Shown here piece by piece: positions 22,725-34,800 of a stretch of 64,000 bases of DNA. Origin of the DNA: Apium graveolens (lineage: Eukaryota > Streptophyta > Magnoliopsida > Apiales > Apiaceae); contig NC_133647.1 of NCBI RefSeq assembly GCF_009905375.1, forward strand, positions 50,340,506 through 50,404,505. The letters run 5' to 3'. Positions within the stretch are counted from its first letter, which is position 1; each line of letters starts with the position of its first letter. The notes beneath the pieces were generated by a model. That model saw only the letters and a list, made by a program, of their open reading frames with translations, was not told where the DNA came from and did no database searches. Both the position numbers and the translations under genes were made by a program.

Positions 22725-24905
22725 TTCCGTCCCGGAATCAGATAGAAAATGAATAGGGATACTCTCTAGGCATTGCACTTTTTAACTCTCGAGTAAATCT
22801 TCCCACATTGTGGTTCTACCATCAAACTCTGACTAGTTTGATAACCCTTCTCCTAAGCACTTGTTCTTTTTCAATCTATAACCCTTCCTGGTTGCTCCAT
22901 ATAGGTTACGTTTGGTTGCATGCCTATGCGCTCATATGCCCCTATTTGTATGGCATCCGAATTATACTTCCTTACCATTGATACGTGGAACACGTTATGA
23001 ATTTGCTACATGTTCGGGGGTAGGGCTAGCTCATATGCTAACTTCCCAATACGTCTTAATACCTCAAAGGTCCAACAATTCGTAGGCTTAGCTTTCCTGT
23101 CTTTTTGAACCTCATTCATCCTTTCCAAGGGAATACCTATAACATCACTAGGTCCCCTACTTCCTATTCTTTGTCCTTTCGTGTCGAATCAACATACTTC
23201 TTATGTCCATCTCGGGCTACTACCAGCCGTCCTTTGATTAGATCTATTATATCCTTGGTCCTTTGGACTACTACGGGTCCGAACATCTTGCGCTCGACAA
23301 CTTCATCCTAACATAAGGGAGATCGACATTGTCTTCCCTCAAGGATCTCATAAAGAGACATCTCGATGATGACATATGATCTATTGTCATAAGAAAACTC
23401 AATCCGCGATAAATGATCATTCCAAATTCTTTCAAGTCTATTTTACAGACTCTCATAATAGCTTCTAGCACTATAGCTTTTGCTTCTCAATACTCCTTCT
23501 TTTCTTGTTCGTAGTCATTACTATCTTCCGTACATAACACTATACTGGTTACACGTTTGCTCGTTAGTATTCTATAACCTTATAATAACCACGTCAACCT
23601 TAGTATCACGAACGCGTTAGATCGGAATACCACCGTACTTGGTACCACTTCATCTCTAGCTGCCTCTATCTTCAAAAGCTTGGTCCTTCGTATAGAAGTA
23701 AAAGAATTTATTGAGAGATCACTATGATCATGAACACTTGTTATATCGCATAGTTAGTACAGAAGGTGGCCAACCTTTAGTACTTGACAAGCAATTAAAC
23801 AACATGTGGTATCCTACTAGGCTTCTATCACACAAATAGGGTAGTTCTTCTCAGCTTACATGAAATAAAAAGGAGAGGAAAGAACGAATTGAAGAGAATT
23901 ATATATATATAAAAAAATATATACTACCACAAAATATCTGGCTTGAAATCTACCTCTGAACTATAGAGGTTTATCATAGGAGAACAAAACATATGTATCT
24001 ATATCAATATCCAGTATTATCGCATCGCATTTCACATGCTTAAATATTTTTGCTATTCCGTCCATCATTCTATGGACCCATGCTCTTCCTCGAGCTTATA
24101 CTCAATCACCTTTGAAACTCCCTCGACATCGAAAATCGAATCTGGGATGTCATTCTAGACATCATTGTTACTAGAATCCTATGCTTGCACCGCAACCTTC
24201 CTCGTATAGTAATACGACTCTCTATTGATAAGAAGGAATACGTATTCAATAGGTAGATAATCTACTTAATTAGTCTATCAATGATAACTTATACACCACC
24301 ACGACCCGATTAGTGGTACTCAATCTCAACATCCATTTTAATACAACTCTCACGGTTGTAAGTAATCGGCTCATTACTCGTAGAATATGGTCCACCGTTG
24401 ACCTACTGTAGTCGTTCGTTTTCCATGAAGTCTTAATAGCTTAACATACGAAGTCCATACCTGCCGTATCGGATTCTTCTGAGGAGGTAACATAATTACC
24501 ATTCATGATTCATGAAGAACACTCTAGATCCTGATGTACATACATGACATGAAGCTGATAAAATTGCAGAAGAGTTTCAATCAAAGCAACGATAGCAGGT
24601 TAATACCATTCTTAATCATATGCCTTCGATAAAAGACTTAACTCAAAGGTTCGTTTAGTCCTTTTGAAACATGGTCCTGGCTTATTCTCAAGATAGCACC
24701 TTGTAAGATAGATAGCCCGCTCACGGCGATTTACATCAATTAAACCTTTACCAAACTACTATTATGGTTGAGTATCGCACAATCATCAGAAGGAATGTCA
24801 ATCTTCCACACCATAATACAACCTTCACGGATTTAACCATTATCACTGTATTCCTCTGGCATGAGCGCCTATAGTTGTCCTCTTACACTTAAAGTGTCGG
24901 CCACC
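22725..24905 (-). pseudogene. G2 internal 1, integrase end and chromodomain relic
   Basis: The minus strand shows decayed pol: a core-end piece near 23420-23320 (EFSYDN-like and GRQCRSP-like words), then GPFEVLRSIGKLAYELALPP and HNVFHVSML equivalents (about 23080-22960). A chromodomain-like tail follows, with several stops where Trp or Gln are usual. The catalytic core itself is not recognisable between about 23500 and 24800. At 24880-24905 the words KEVADTLSVRG recall the end of RNase H. The matching region of internal 2 is 39423-41655 and shares the same stops. Confidence 0.65.
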
Positions 24906-24910
24906 TCTTT
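24906..24910. repeat. Target-site duplication of G3, left copy
   Basis: TCTTT occurs here and at 31831-31835. The unoccupied site is seen in internal 2 at 41651-41665 (CACCTCTTTGGCC), which proves the insertion boundaries. Confidence 0.93.
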
Positions 24911-27887
24911 TATAACGACTCGTGTATTTTTATTTTATTTCTAATATTTGGAAGTGTAATAAAGGTTTAAGTAAATAAATAAAATGTGTGTATTGGTTTT
25001 GGCAGCAGTTATGGATTGTTATTTAATTATTTATGATTGTTGTTATATGAGATTGAATTGTGTGATTTATTAATGAGATTTTATTTTTTTTGCTTATAAA
25101 AGTGATTTTGTTGAAGTTTTAATTCCATAAATATTTGGATTGTCTTTAAAATTGGTTTTCTAATTTTATAATTTTAATAATTACTTTTAGGACTTTATAA
25201 AATTGAGAAATCAATATTTTATTAATTATTTACCCTTAAATGATTTTCTGAGTGTGTTTATCTGTAAAATCCATATTTAATTTAGGAATTCTTTAAAAAT
25301 CATGAAACTTATATTTTATTAAGTTTGTATTATTCGAAGAATTTTAAAATTATTTTGGGAATTTTTGGGAATCATTTCACCCGTGTGTCGTCTCGTTATT
25401 TGTTAAAAAGCGGGTATAAAGCGCACCTCGAAAGTGTTTTTAAAATTTCGATACTTATATTTTTATTAACTTCAAGATATCTAAAATATTTTTAGACTAT
25501 TATCATGATTTTTCAAAATTGTTTAAAGGATGTCTCGGTTCGCTAATTTCAAACTCGGGATAAAAATTCAGGTCCCCGGGTATTTCGGGACACGTGTTAA
25601 CAACTTATAATAAGAAGTTAACACGTATCCTTTTTACAGGACACGTGTTGGCTGCAGTTTGTTTCTCTTTTGTTCCCATTTCAGTCTCTCTCTCGGTCTA
25701 ATCTCTTATCTCTCTCTGTATCTCTCCCCTCTCTATTCCCCATATCCCTCCTCTGTTTTTCCTCATGTGTTCCGGCTGTTCTTCCCTGTTTTCCTCCATT
25801 CCCGTTCCGGTTGTTTTGGTCTCGCCGTCGCCGTGATTTTCTGGTGAACTTGGTGGTTCCGATCAGTCTTGTTGGATTATGTCTATATATATATATACTG
25901 TTGTATATATACGTGTATGTGTGTGTAATTTGTATGTGTGTGATGTGTGCGTGCGTGTGTGCTGTGTTGTGTTGGTGGTGTGGCTGGGGCGGCGCGTGGC
26001 CGCGTGCTTGCTCCCCTGTCTTCTGTGATGTTATTGTGGGCTGGTTCTTTGGGCTTGTGCTGATTTCCCTGTTGGGCCTTGCTGTTGGGCCTTGCTGTTG
26101 GATTTTGGTTTTGGGCTCTTGGTTGAGCCTGTGCGTGCAGTTGGACTTGGTTGTTGCAATTTTAATTCTTATTCATTTTCTGCAGGAATTATTGAGTAAA
26201 ATTCGTGATATTATTAATTCGCGTGGGAAAATACTTATTAATAAATCGGTGGAATTTATTTGGATACCCGAATATTTCGGGCACCAATAAATTTTGCCGC
26301 CGTACCGCGATGACTCGTTACGAGTGGACGGTGGACGGTGCTGATGATGTTCTGAGTCCTAAATTTTATAAATAAATAAAATAATTATGTAAAATATTTT
26401 TCGGACTTAAATAATTAATTTTGATTGGTGTTGGGATGTACGTTGTATAAATGGTGGAGTAATATTGGGGACTGTTTTGATTATTGACGTCGATCGTAAT
26501 CGACGGGTAGTTTTATAAACAAATAAGATGCTGCCAAAATTTCCTAAAAATATATTGTAAATGTACATGATTATATTCTACGTGTTACCCCTAACAATAT
26601 TCCGACTATGTGACTATGTGATTACGGGTTTATGTGTATAATAATAATACGAGTCGGGTTATTGGATTGAGTTGTTAGAATTTGAGGATATCAAGCATGT
26701 CGGTGTAACAGATCAGGGTATTCTGTATTTGTAGATTCCGAGCGAGTTTTCCCAGGATTAAAGTCAATGTGAAAGCTACTTAGGGTTTTGTAAAGTGTTG
26801 CAAGGCAAGTACCCCTGACCATTCTTTTATGGTTTAGTGCATATGAATAGCTAAATGTTTTACTTTCGTAATGGAACAAAAACATTTTAAGTTACGTATC
26901 CCCCGTATTTGAAATGTTGTTTAAAATTATATTTTGGGGAAAAGTAACTTCTGAAAATACCTATCTCTAAACGTGATTTAAATGAAAAGAGGATTTGAAT
27001 AGTGTGCTGTGACAGAATTGATTTTGAAAAAGAGATAGGTAAAAGTGATTTTTGAAAACTGGATAAAACGATCAGATATGGGATACGTTGGGGCCAGAGT
27101 AGGCCTATTGAGGTGGCGTAAGAGGCTAATTCGGTTGCGCGCACTGTATAACCGATTAGTCCAGCAGGTCAGAGACCTAGCTAGTCTCTGAGTTCCGTAA
27201 TAGGTAAATGAGATGGCAGTTGGAGCCATAAATAAGATGGCAGTTGGAGCCGTCTAGTGTTGATAGCCTGATCAGCTGTCTTCACATATCTATTACATAT
27301 CTGATTGGGTTTTGTGATTCCCGTAAGGGTACGAATAGTTGATATAGTAATTGATTAGTGTGACTTGCATGCTAAAATTGGACTCTGGTGTTTTTACAGC
27401 ACACTACTGTGTTGTTTTGATGAAGCATGCTAGTTAGTGATATCCAGCTTTCTCTGATTTTTATTGCATAATGTTGATATCATGATTACAGTTCTGTTCC
27501 TATCATTGTTACATTCCTGTTTTATTCTGTTATTCATATTTTGGTACTGCTGAGCGATTATGCTCACCCTTGCAAACTGTTATGTATATCTCGCAGATGC
27601 CTAGAAGATCAGTCAGACCGACCTATGTTCCTGCGCCTACTGGACCCGGCTCCTCTGAGGTAGTTTGTATCAGGCCATGAGGTCTGAGAAGTTGCTGAAT
27701 AAAGTTAGAGTGTGTTAGATGTTGAATAAAGAGTTTGTAGTATTGAGAACCTGAATTATACTTGAACCTGGATCGGATCTTGGTTCGGGGTCAAGTTAGT
27801 ATATTTTAATAATAATTCTGTTGTTTATATTTTTGGTAATTGTGTTTAGTGACGTCAACTCCTGACCCCGGGGTTGAGGCCATCATA
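24911..27887 (+). repeat. G3 5' LTR (complete)
   Basis: It starts TATAACGACTCG, probably once TGTAACGACTCG, and ends GGCCATCATA where the 3' copy ends GGCCGTCACA; both end changes are G-to-A or C-to-T type. It has two CACGTG boxes (25591, 25642) and a CT-rich run at 25675-25745 that could lie near the transcription start. A 206-residue open frame at 25670-26290 is partly shared with the 3' LTR and is not considered a gene. Confidence 0.9.
25588..25650 (+). promoter_or_regulatory. G-box pair and inverted repeat in G3 LTR
   Basis: CACGTG occurs at 25591-25596 and 25642-25647. A perfect 10-bp inverted repeat ACGTGTTAAC (25592-25601) / GTTAACACGT (25617-25626) lies between. CACGTG is a known core for plant bZIP and bHLH factors; use in this LTR is inferred. 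The 3' LTR has lost this part. Confidence 0.45.
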
Positions 27888-27889
27888 GT

Positions 27890-27901
27890 TCGTATCAGAG
27901 C
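27890..27901 (+). other. Primer binding site of G3
   Basis: TCGTATCAGAGC matches TGGTATCAGAGC, the complement of the initiator Met-tRNA 3' end, at 11 of 12 bases. It begins two bases after the LTR end. Confidence 0.8.
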
Positions 27902-28119
27902 TACAGGTTCAAGTCCCTGATTAAGGTTAGGGATTGTGTCGAGTAGGTGATAACGTGAGTTTTTAAGTGTGAGTCGGCAACTCATATAGAGGAGCAAACC
28001 TTTAGAGTCAGTCGAGGGTTCTGACGGCGTGACCCTGGCATCTATTAAATGTTTTGATAGAATTGCCTTGACCTGGTTGTGTCTTGCCTCTATATTTATT
28101 GTGTTAGCAGTGGCCGATT

Positions 28120-28680
28120 GCGATTTCGAGTTCTCCATCTCGGGAGAATCCTTCTGATTCGGATTGCTCAGATTCTGAGAAACCCCCTGATGCTGTTACT
28201 AAGGAGACCCCTATGCCTCCTCCCCCAGTCGCTTCCGCTGTGCCGAGAGACATCCCTGGATCTGGTCCTCGTCCCCGTTGGGTACGTAGGTCTGTGTCTG
28301 CTGTCAGGGATTTCCCTCCCGGCTGCGGTCCCAATTCTTCCATGATGAGACCTCCGGTACCTCCTGTAGCCCCTAGTGGTACTTCTTCACCGATCCCTTA
28401 CCATGTCCGTAGGGCGGTGAATACTTCCTTTATCAGAGATCAGAGTCCGGAGTTTGCTGCTCAGTTGGACTAGGTACCTATTGTACCATTTCAGGGTATT
28501 TCTGCCCCTTCCCCTGAGGTGTGAGCCCGTGTGCGAGCATTGACCCAGATGGCTGAAGAGAGGGCTAGATCTATTGACCGTTTCATTAGTTCAGAGTTCA
28601 GGGCGGTGCAGTATCAGGACCTAGTGAACTGGCTAGTGTTTGAGCTAGGTTCCATTGGTGGCAGTGGTAGTGGCTAGACA
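28120..28680 (+). pseudogene. G3 leader ORF relic of unknown function
   Basis: A reading frame between primer site and gag, containing the Met at 28213, with Ser/Asp-rich start words (PSRENPSDSDCSDSEKPP), a Pro-rich, Arg-containing middle (PPPPVASAVPRDIPGSGPRP) and an end with TQMAEERARSIDRFISSEF. It is cut by a TAG at 28471 and a TGA near 28522 and closes at about 28676. The sequence is protein-like across the stops but I recognise no family. It may be an upstream ORF or a separate N-terminal gag segment. No clear start codon is left. Confidence 0.4.
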
Positions 28681-29108
28681 GAGTCGCAGCAGAGAGATGC
28701 AGAGCTCAGAGTGACTTCTAGGAGTTCTGTAGTTGTTTACTTTGTATATGTACATTATGTTGTGATAGTTTGTAGTAGGCGAGACTGTTATGACAGCCAA
28801 TTTTGGTGTGTATTCGGATGGTTCTTTTCAGTTGGATTTTCAGTTGTACTGGTTGGATTCTGTTGGTTATTGTATTTCAGCTGCTTTATCTTATTGTTCA
28901 GTTTTTATATATTGTGCATTGCTATTATTTTTGTTATTGTTATTGTTGTTTCTGTTGCTGGCATTTTTAGATTGTAATCATTCACTCAGGACGGATCCAA
29001 TTAGAATGGGGATGAGAATATTGTCTTAGTGGCAACGCTCTCCTGATGCATAAATATCAACTGTTGGAACAACTCATTTTCTTATACATGACTGTTATGT
29101 TTCAGGAG
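28681..29108 (+). other. G3 spacer before gag
   Basis: T-rich sequence with no supported gene. Hydrophobic open frames in this stretch come from its T content (many TTT/GTT/TAT codons) and look accidental. Confidence 0.5.
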
Positions 29109-30032
29109 ATGCCACCAAAGAGAAATTCTCAGCCTAATAACGGATCTGCTGGGGATCCTTCCGTGAGTGACATGATGAACTTGTTGCGTCAGCAGTCTGT
29201 ACAGCTGGCCCAACAGCAACAATAATTCCAGCAGCAACAGCAACAATTGCAACAATAACAACAATAGCAACAGCAGCTCATATAATAACAACAACAGCAA
29301 ATCCAATAACAGCAACTACAAATCCAGCAACAGCATGAGGTAAGAGGGGCAAATCAGGGTGTTAGTTTTAAGTCTTTTCAAGCGGTGAAGCCCCCAGAGT
29401 TTAAAGGAGAGGTAGATCCTGTTGCTGCCAGGATATGGTTAAAGGAGATGGAAAAGGCGTTTGCGCTCACCAAGGTGAGTGAGAATTTAAAGACTGATTA
29501 CGCTAGTTATTTTCTATGGAATGATTCGAGTTATTGGTTGGAGTCTATGCGAGCCCTAGAAGGAGAAGGTCCAGTTCCATGGACCAGATTTACAGAGTTG
29601 TTTTTGGAAAAATATTTTCCGGACTGTCTCCATAGTCAAATGGAAGTGGAATTTTTGGAACTGAAACAAGGGGATAAAAGTGTCACGGAATATGAAGCAA
29701 AGTTTACGGAGTTGGCCCGTATAGCACCAGAATATGTGAGTTCAGAAGCTCAACGAGCGAAGCGGTTTCAGCAAGGGTTGAAGCCAGAAATAAGGAGTGG
29801 AGTTGTAGCCTTACAACTCAAGGCATATACTTCGGTAGTTCAGGCTGCCATAGTGATAGAAAGTGATCAAAAATTAGCTGCAAAGGAGCAGGGTGAGAAG
29901 AAAAGGAAATTTGAAAGTGGACCCGCTAGATCAGAAGCAGGAATAGCGAGTTGGAAGTTCCAGCGTTGGTTTGGAAGGAATAAGAATAAGAGGTTCAAGA
30001 GGAAGGATTTTCCCCAGCGTTGGTGTGAAAGT
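29109..30032 (+). pseudogene. G3 gag, with ruined polyglutamine tract
   Basis: The start is ATG at 29109 (MPPKRNSQPNNGS). After SDMMNLLRQQSVQLAQQQQ comes a Gln-rich tract (29210-29335) containing six in-frame stops (29223, 29256, 29265, 29283, 29286, 29307), every one a CAA-to-TAA or CAG-to-TAG change. From 29385 the same frame stays open through a typical gypsy capsid domain: FKGEVDPVAARIWLKEMEKA, then WTRFTELFLEKYFP, ELKQGDKSVTEYEAKFTELA and RFQQGLKPEIR. It ends at a basic stretch where the nucleocapsid zinc knuckle should begin and runs into LTR sequence at 30033. Gag formed the virus-like particle. Confidence 0.88.
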
Positions 30033-31830
30033 GGGCCTTGCTGTTGGATTTTGGTTTTGGGCTCTTGGTTGAGCCTGTGCGTGCAGTTGGACTTGGTTGT
30101 TGCAATTTTAATTCTTATTCATTTTCTGCAGGAATTATTGAGTAAAATTCATGATATTATTAATTCGCGTGGGAAAATACTTATTAATAAATCGGTGGAA
30201 TTTATTTGGATACCCGAATATTTCGGGCACCAATAAATTTTGTCGCCGTACCGGGATGACTCGTTACGAGCGGAGGGTGGACGGTGATGACGATGTTCTG
30301 AGTCCCAAATTTTATAAATAAATAAATGATTATGTAAAATATTTTTCGGACTTAAATAATTAATTTTGATTTGTGTTGGGATGTACGTTGTATAAATGGT
30401 GGAGTAATATTGGAGATTGTTTTGATTATTGACGTCGATCGTAATCGATGGTAGTTTTATAAACAAATAAGATGCTACCAAAATTTCCTAAAAATATATT
30501 ATAAATGTATATAATTATATTCTACGTGTTACCCCTAACAATATTCTGACTACGTGACTATGTGATTACGGGTTTATGTGTATAATAATAATACGAGTCG
30601 TGTTATAGGATTGAGTTGTTAGAATTTGAGGATATCAAGCATGTCGGTGTAACTGATTAGGGTATTCTGTACTTGTAGATTCTGAGTGAGTTTTCCCAGG
30701 ATTAAAGTCAACGTGAAAGCTACTTAGGGTTTTGTAAAGCGTTGCAAGGTAAGTACCCCTGACCATTCTTTTATGGTTCAGTGCATATGAATAGCTAAAT
30801 GTTTTACTTTCGTAATGGAACATAAACGTTTTAAGTTACGTATCCCCCGTATTTGAAATGTTGTTTAAAATTATGTTTTGGGGAAAAGTAACTTCTGAAA
30901 ATACCTATCTAAACGTGATTTAAATGAAAAGAGGATTTGAATAGTGTGCTGTGATAAAATTGATTTTGAAAAAGAAATATGTAAAAGTGATTTTTGAAAA
31001 CTGGATAAAACGATCAGATATGGGATACGTTGGGGCCAGAGTAGGCCTATTGAGGTGGCGTAAGAGGCTAATTCGGTTGCGCGCACTGTATAACCGATTA
31101 TTCCAGCAGGTCAGAGACCTAGCTAGTCTCTGAGTTCCGGAACAGGTAAATGAGATGGCAGTTGGAGCCATAAATAAGATGGCAGTTGGAGCCGTCTGGT
31201 GTTGATAGCCTGATCATCTGTCTTCACATATCCATTACGTATCTGATTGGGTTTTTTGATTCCCGTAAGGGTACGAATAGTTGATACAGTAATTTTATGA
31301 GTGTGACTAGCATGCTAAAATTGGACTCTGGTGTTTTTATAACACACTACTATATTGTTTTGATGAAGCATGCTAGTTAGTGATATCCAGCTTTCTCTGA
31401 TTTTTGTTGTACAATGTTGATATCATGATTACAGTTCTGTTCCTATCATTGTTACATTACTGTTTTATTCTGTTATTCATATTTTGGTACTGCTGAGCGA
31501 TTATGCTCACCCTTGCAAACTGTTATGTATATCTCGCAGATGCCTAGAAGATCAGTCAGACCGACCTATGTTCCCGCCCCTACTGGACCCGGCTCCTCTG
31601 AGGTAGTTTGTATCAGGCCATGAGGTCTGAGGAGTTGCTGAATAATGTTAGAGTGTGTTAGATGTTGAATAAAGAGTTTGTAGTATTGAGGACCTGAATT
31701 ATACTTGAACCTGGATCGGATCTTGGTTCGGGGTCAAGTTAGTATATTTTAATAATAATTCTGTTGTTTATATTTTTGGTAATTGTGTTTAGTGACGTCA
31801 ACTTCTGACCCCGGGGTTGAGGCCGTCACA
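30033..31830 (+). repeat. G3 3' LTR, 5'-truncated
   Basis: It corresponds base for base, with scattered differences, to 26088-27887 of the 5' LTR, starting at GGGCCTTGCTGTTGG. It ends GGCCGTCACA before the target duplication. The first 1177 bp of the LTR are absent. Confidence 0.9.
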
Positions 31831-31835
31831 TCTTT
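31831..31835. repeat. Target-site duplication of G3, right copy
   Basis: TCTTT is identical to 24906-24910. G2 internal 1 resumes with GGCCTTTCCTG. Confidence 0.93.
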
Positions 31836-34800
31836 GGCCTTTCCTGATAGTAAAATTTCCTTACAATCAATGTCTTTTAAATGATCTTCAACTAAATTTT
31901 CTACCTCATTTCCAATCACTGCTTGTGTGAAAATGCTCTTCCGTATGCTTTGGTGAAAAAAAGTATATCACCATTTTTCCATAAGTTATTGCCTCGGTGT
32001 TTTAGAGGTTAACATTGTCACGATTGAGTCTTGATCATACTTAGGACGTCTCTTATTTTTGGTCCTTCTTGATTTCACCAATCTCGACCCTTATTGGGTC
32101 AATCTATACTTTCTTATGGTTCAACACGTGCTCCACCTTGCATTATTATAATTACGTCACATTTCTTTTATCAAAATTTCTATTCTTGAGAACTTTGAAT
32201 ATTACCTTTTTCCTTGTAAAACCTCTACGGTTATCCTTGAATCGTTCCTCCTGTATTCCCTAGATACAGGGCATATCAAAATACCATTTAATAATACTAG
32301 AACCATTGTCTATTTACTTCTGAAAAATTTCTCTACTGATCTTTAAAGGTTGTTTTTGCTTTAGTCCTTCATTCCGTACCGCCCAAACTCATAATATCCC
32401 TATTAAGGGTGAAATGCCAACCTTTATGCATTCCCTCAAGGTTCATCTCAAGTTATCAAAGTTATATTCTTAATTCCACCTTTAAAAAGGTCTTGCATCC
32501 TTCTATGGATAAATCAAGTCATATATCCTTGATAGATTATCTTATTCAATCATTCCCACCTCGATAGTCTATACCAATTTCACGATAGCATCCTTATTCA
32601 AGCTGAGGTCAACCCATATGGCCTTCAAAAGATAACAATGGTTACCCGCTTTTCTTTCCTAATTTGGTAATGACAACAGGGATGTTCTGGAAGATATTAG
32701 TCGTGTTCAACGTGAACTTCTTCTTAATAAATCCTTATTTACTTTTGTTGTTTATCTCAACAGTCATCTCAATGTTGGGATATCTTTTGTACTTGGTGTC
32801 TCCCTTTTGGGTATCAAGTCACAGGTGTTACATACACTTTCCATTTTTGAAGGTTACTTCCTTCATCCAATTTCCTAATTTCTTACTTTCTTGTCTCTTC
32901 CGTCTATCCGCGTCTCATTATTTATCCTTCGAACTATCTCAAGCTTTCCTCGAATCCTCCTAACTTAAAGGGGATAAAATATATGTATCTATTATTCCTT
33001 CAATCACCAACTTTAACTCATGGTAAATCACCCTCATCCTGACGATTACATACTTTTCTATTTCTATTGCTACGAGTCTTTAGGTTTTCCTCATACCCAA
33101 CTCCTTTACCATTCCTCAAACTCTATTGCCTTTATATTCCTTTCCACTTCAGTTTCTTTTTATTTACCTCTCTCTTACAATTATTTCACGAACCCACTAA
33201 TCATTGACTTCAAGCATCACATTGTTCTGGGATTCTTGTCATCAGAACGAATCTTGACAACTTTTACAACTTAGTTTCATAATTCATCATACTCGTCCGC
33301 CTTTGTTCTGGCTCTAAAGCTTTTACAGTATCTCCATAACCTTGGGAATTACTTTCCCGAAAAAAATTGACTGAACTTTAATCAGTTTATTCTAACCTCT
33401 GGCTCCGTGCCTTTCTTGGTCTTTCACCAGCGGGTGGCCTCTCTCTTAGGAAGGTAAGTTATAAAAACAGTCTTTTGCGCTTCGTCAATCATTTAGAATC
33501 TCGAATGATTCCTCTATTTCTTTTAGCCAGGCCCTTTCCTTGACTGGGTCAGCTTGTTCCTTGGAACTCTGCGAGCTTAGCGACTTAAAGGTCCTGAAAA
33601 AAAAATTATCACCGCATTGTTTCCTCAGGGTGGTGGTTGGGGATAATAGTCTAAGTTCTGCTTAGAAAGGTCCATGAATTATCGTATAGGAGTACCGTCT
33701 CGGGTCTCCTTTCCTTACTCGACTTCTGTTTCCTTAGTCTGAACGTTCCCTCCTCCTCCCCATAATCGGGGTCATCCTACATGTTTTAAATCCTCATTTT
33801 CCACTTCATTATGTTATGGGTTCCTTCTATCTTGATGGCGACCTCCCTGACTATCACGTTCAGGGTTTGCTGTAAATCTTATTCCTCAAACTAGGGCTTT
33901 CATCTAAGATCTCATCTTTAAGCTCTTGAATATTTGGAACCCAAATTCTGTAGGAACACCTCATTATTGCCTTATCATCTTTCTCGGTATTAATCTCTTC
34001 TCCATTCATTGGCTCTCTGCCTTCATTCTTCACTTTTATTGGCACAATATGATCTTTTCCAATAATTCGGGCTGCATTACAATCTCAAACAGCTTTTCGG
34101 TACCAGCTCCGGTTACCTTCACTTCTCTTTCCATTTTCTTGAAATCTCTTATCAACTTTCCCAAAGACATTATCATCTTGAGTCTCTCCTTTACACTAAG
34201 GGCATTAGCCACCATTTTGGCTTTCCCTGGATGATAAAGAATCTCATAATCGTAATCCTTGATTAGCTCTAACCACCTCCTCTAGCGCATGTTGAGCTCT
34301 TCCTGCGTGAAAACGTACTAGAGCACTCATGGCTTATGCAAATCTCGCACTTCTCTCCATAAAAGTAGTGCCTCAAATCTTTAGGGCACAACTATTGCCA
34401 CGAGCCCAAGCTCATGGGTGGGGATATCGAATTTTATATTCCATTAATTGTTTTGACGCATACGCGATTACCTTGTTGTGCTGTATACGAAGCACCCTAA
34501 TTCCTTATACGAAGCGTCACTATAAATCTCAAAATCTCATTTTTTATCCGGCAACGCCAACATAGGGGTCGTCACCAACCTTTGCTTCAGTTCTTAAAAG
34601 CTGTTCTCGCATTTCTCTATCCATTCGAACTTCTCAGTCTTACGAGTAAGCCGCGTTAAAGGGGCTACTATCTTTACAAACTTCAACGAACCTCCGGTAG
34701 TGACCGGCCAATCCTACCTCTGGTAGTCGCCCTAACCATGGTTATCAATTCCTCAGTGGTCCTTTATTCATTCTTGTCAGGATCCTTCACGGGATCCTCC

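Larger units (their letters stand above)
24911..31830 (+). mobile_element. Ty3/gypsy element G3, 3'-deleted
   Basis: A plus-strand element inserted in G2 internal 1. It has a complete 5' LTR of 2977 bp, a near-standard primer site, a leader ORF relic and gag, then an abrupt join into the middle of the 3' LTR (30032/30033). Zinc knuckle, protease, RT, RNase H, integrase, polypurine tract and the first 1.18 kb of the 3' LTR are missing. It could not have moved by itself in this form. It is the mirror image of G1, which lost the 5' part. Confidence 0.9.

Noticed and set aside
25670..26290. 206-residue plus-strand open frame in the G3 LTR with hydrophobic stretches
   Set aside because: It is LTR sequence: its end recurs in the truncated 3' LTR and fused to gag at 30033-30236. 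The hydrophobic look comes from T-rich and TG/TA microsatellite codons.
28711..29029. Hydrophobic 79- and 88-residue frames ahead of G3 gag
   Set aside because: T-rich spacer; two overlapping frames look equally hydrophobic, which argues for base composition rather than a gene.
32664..33274. Plus-strand hydrophobic frames that look like membrane proteins and recur at 42486-43096
   Set aside because: They are antisense to decayed G2 gag/pol sequence. Conservation between the two places is explained by the G2 tandem duplication.
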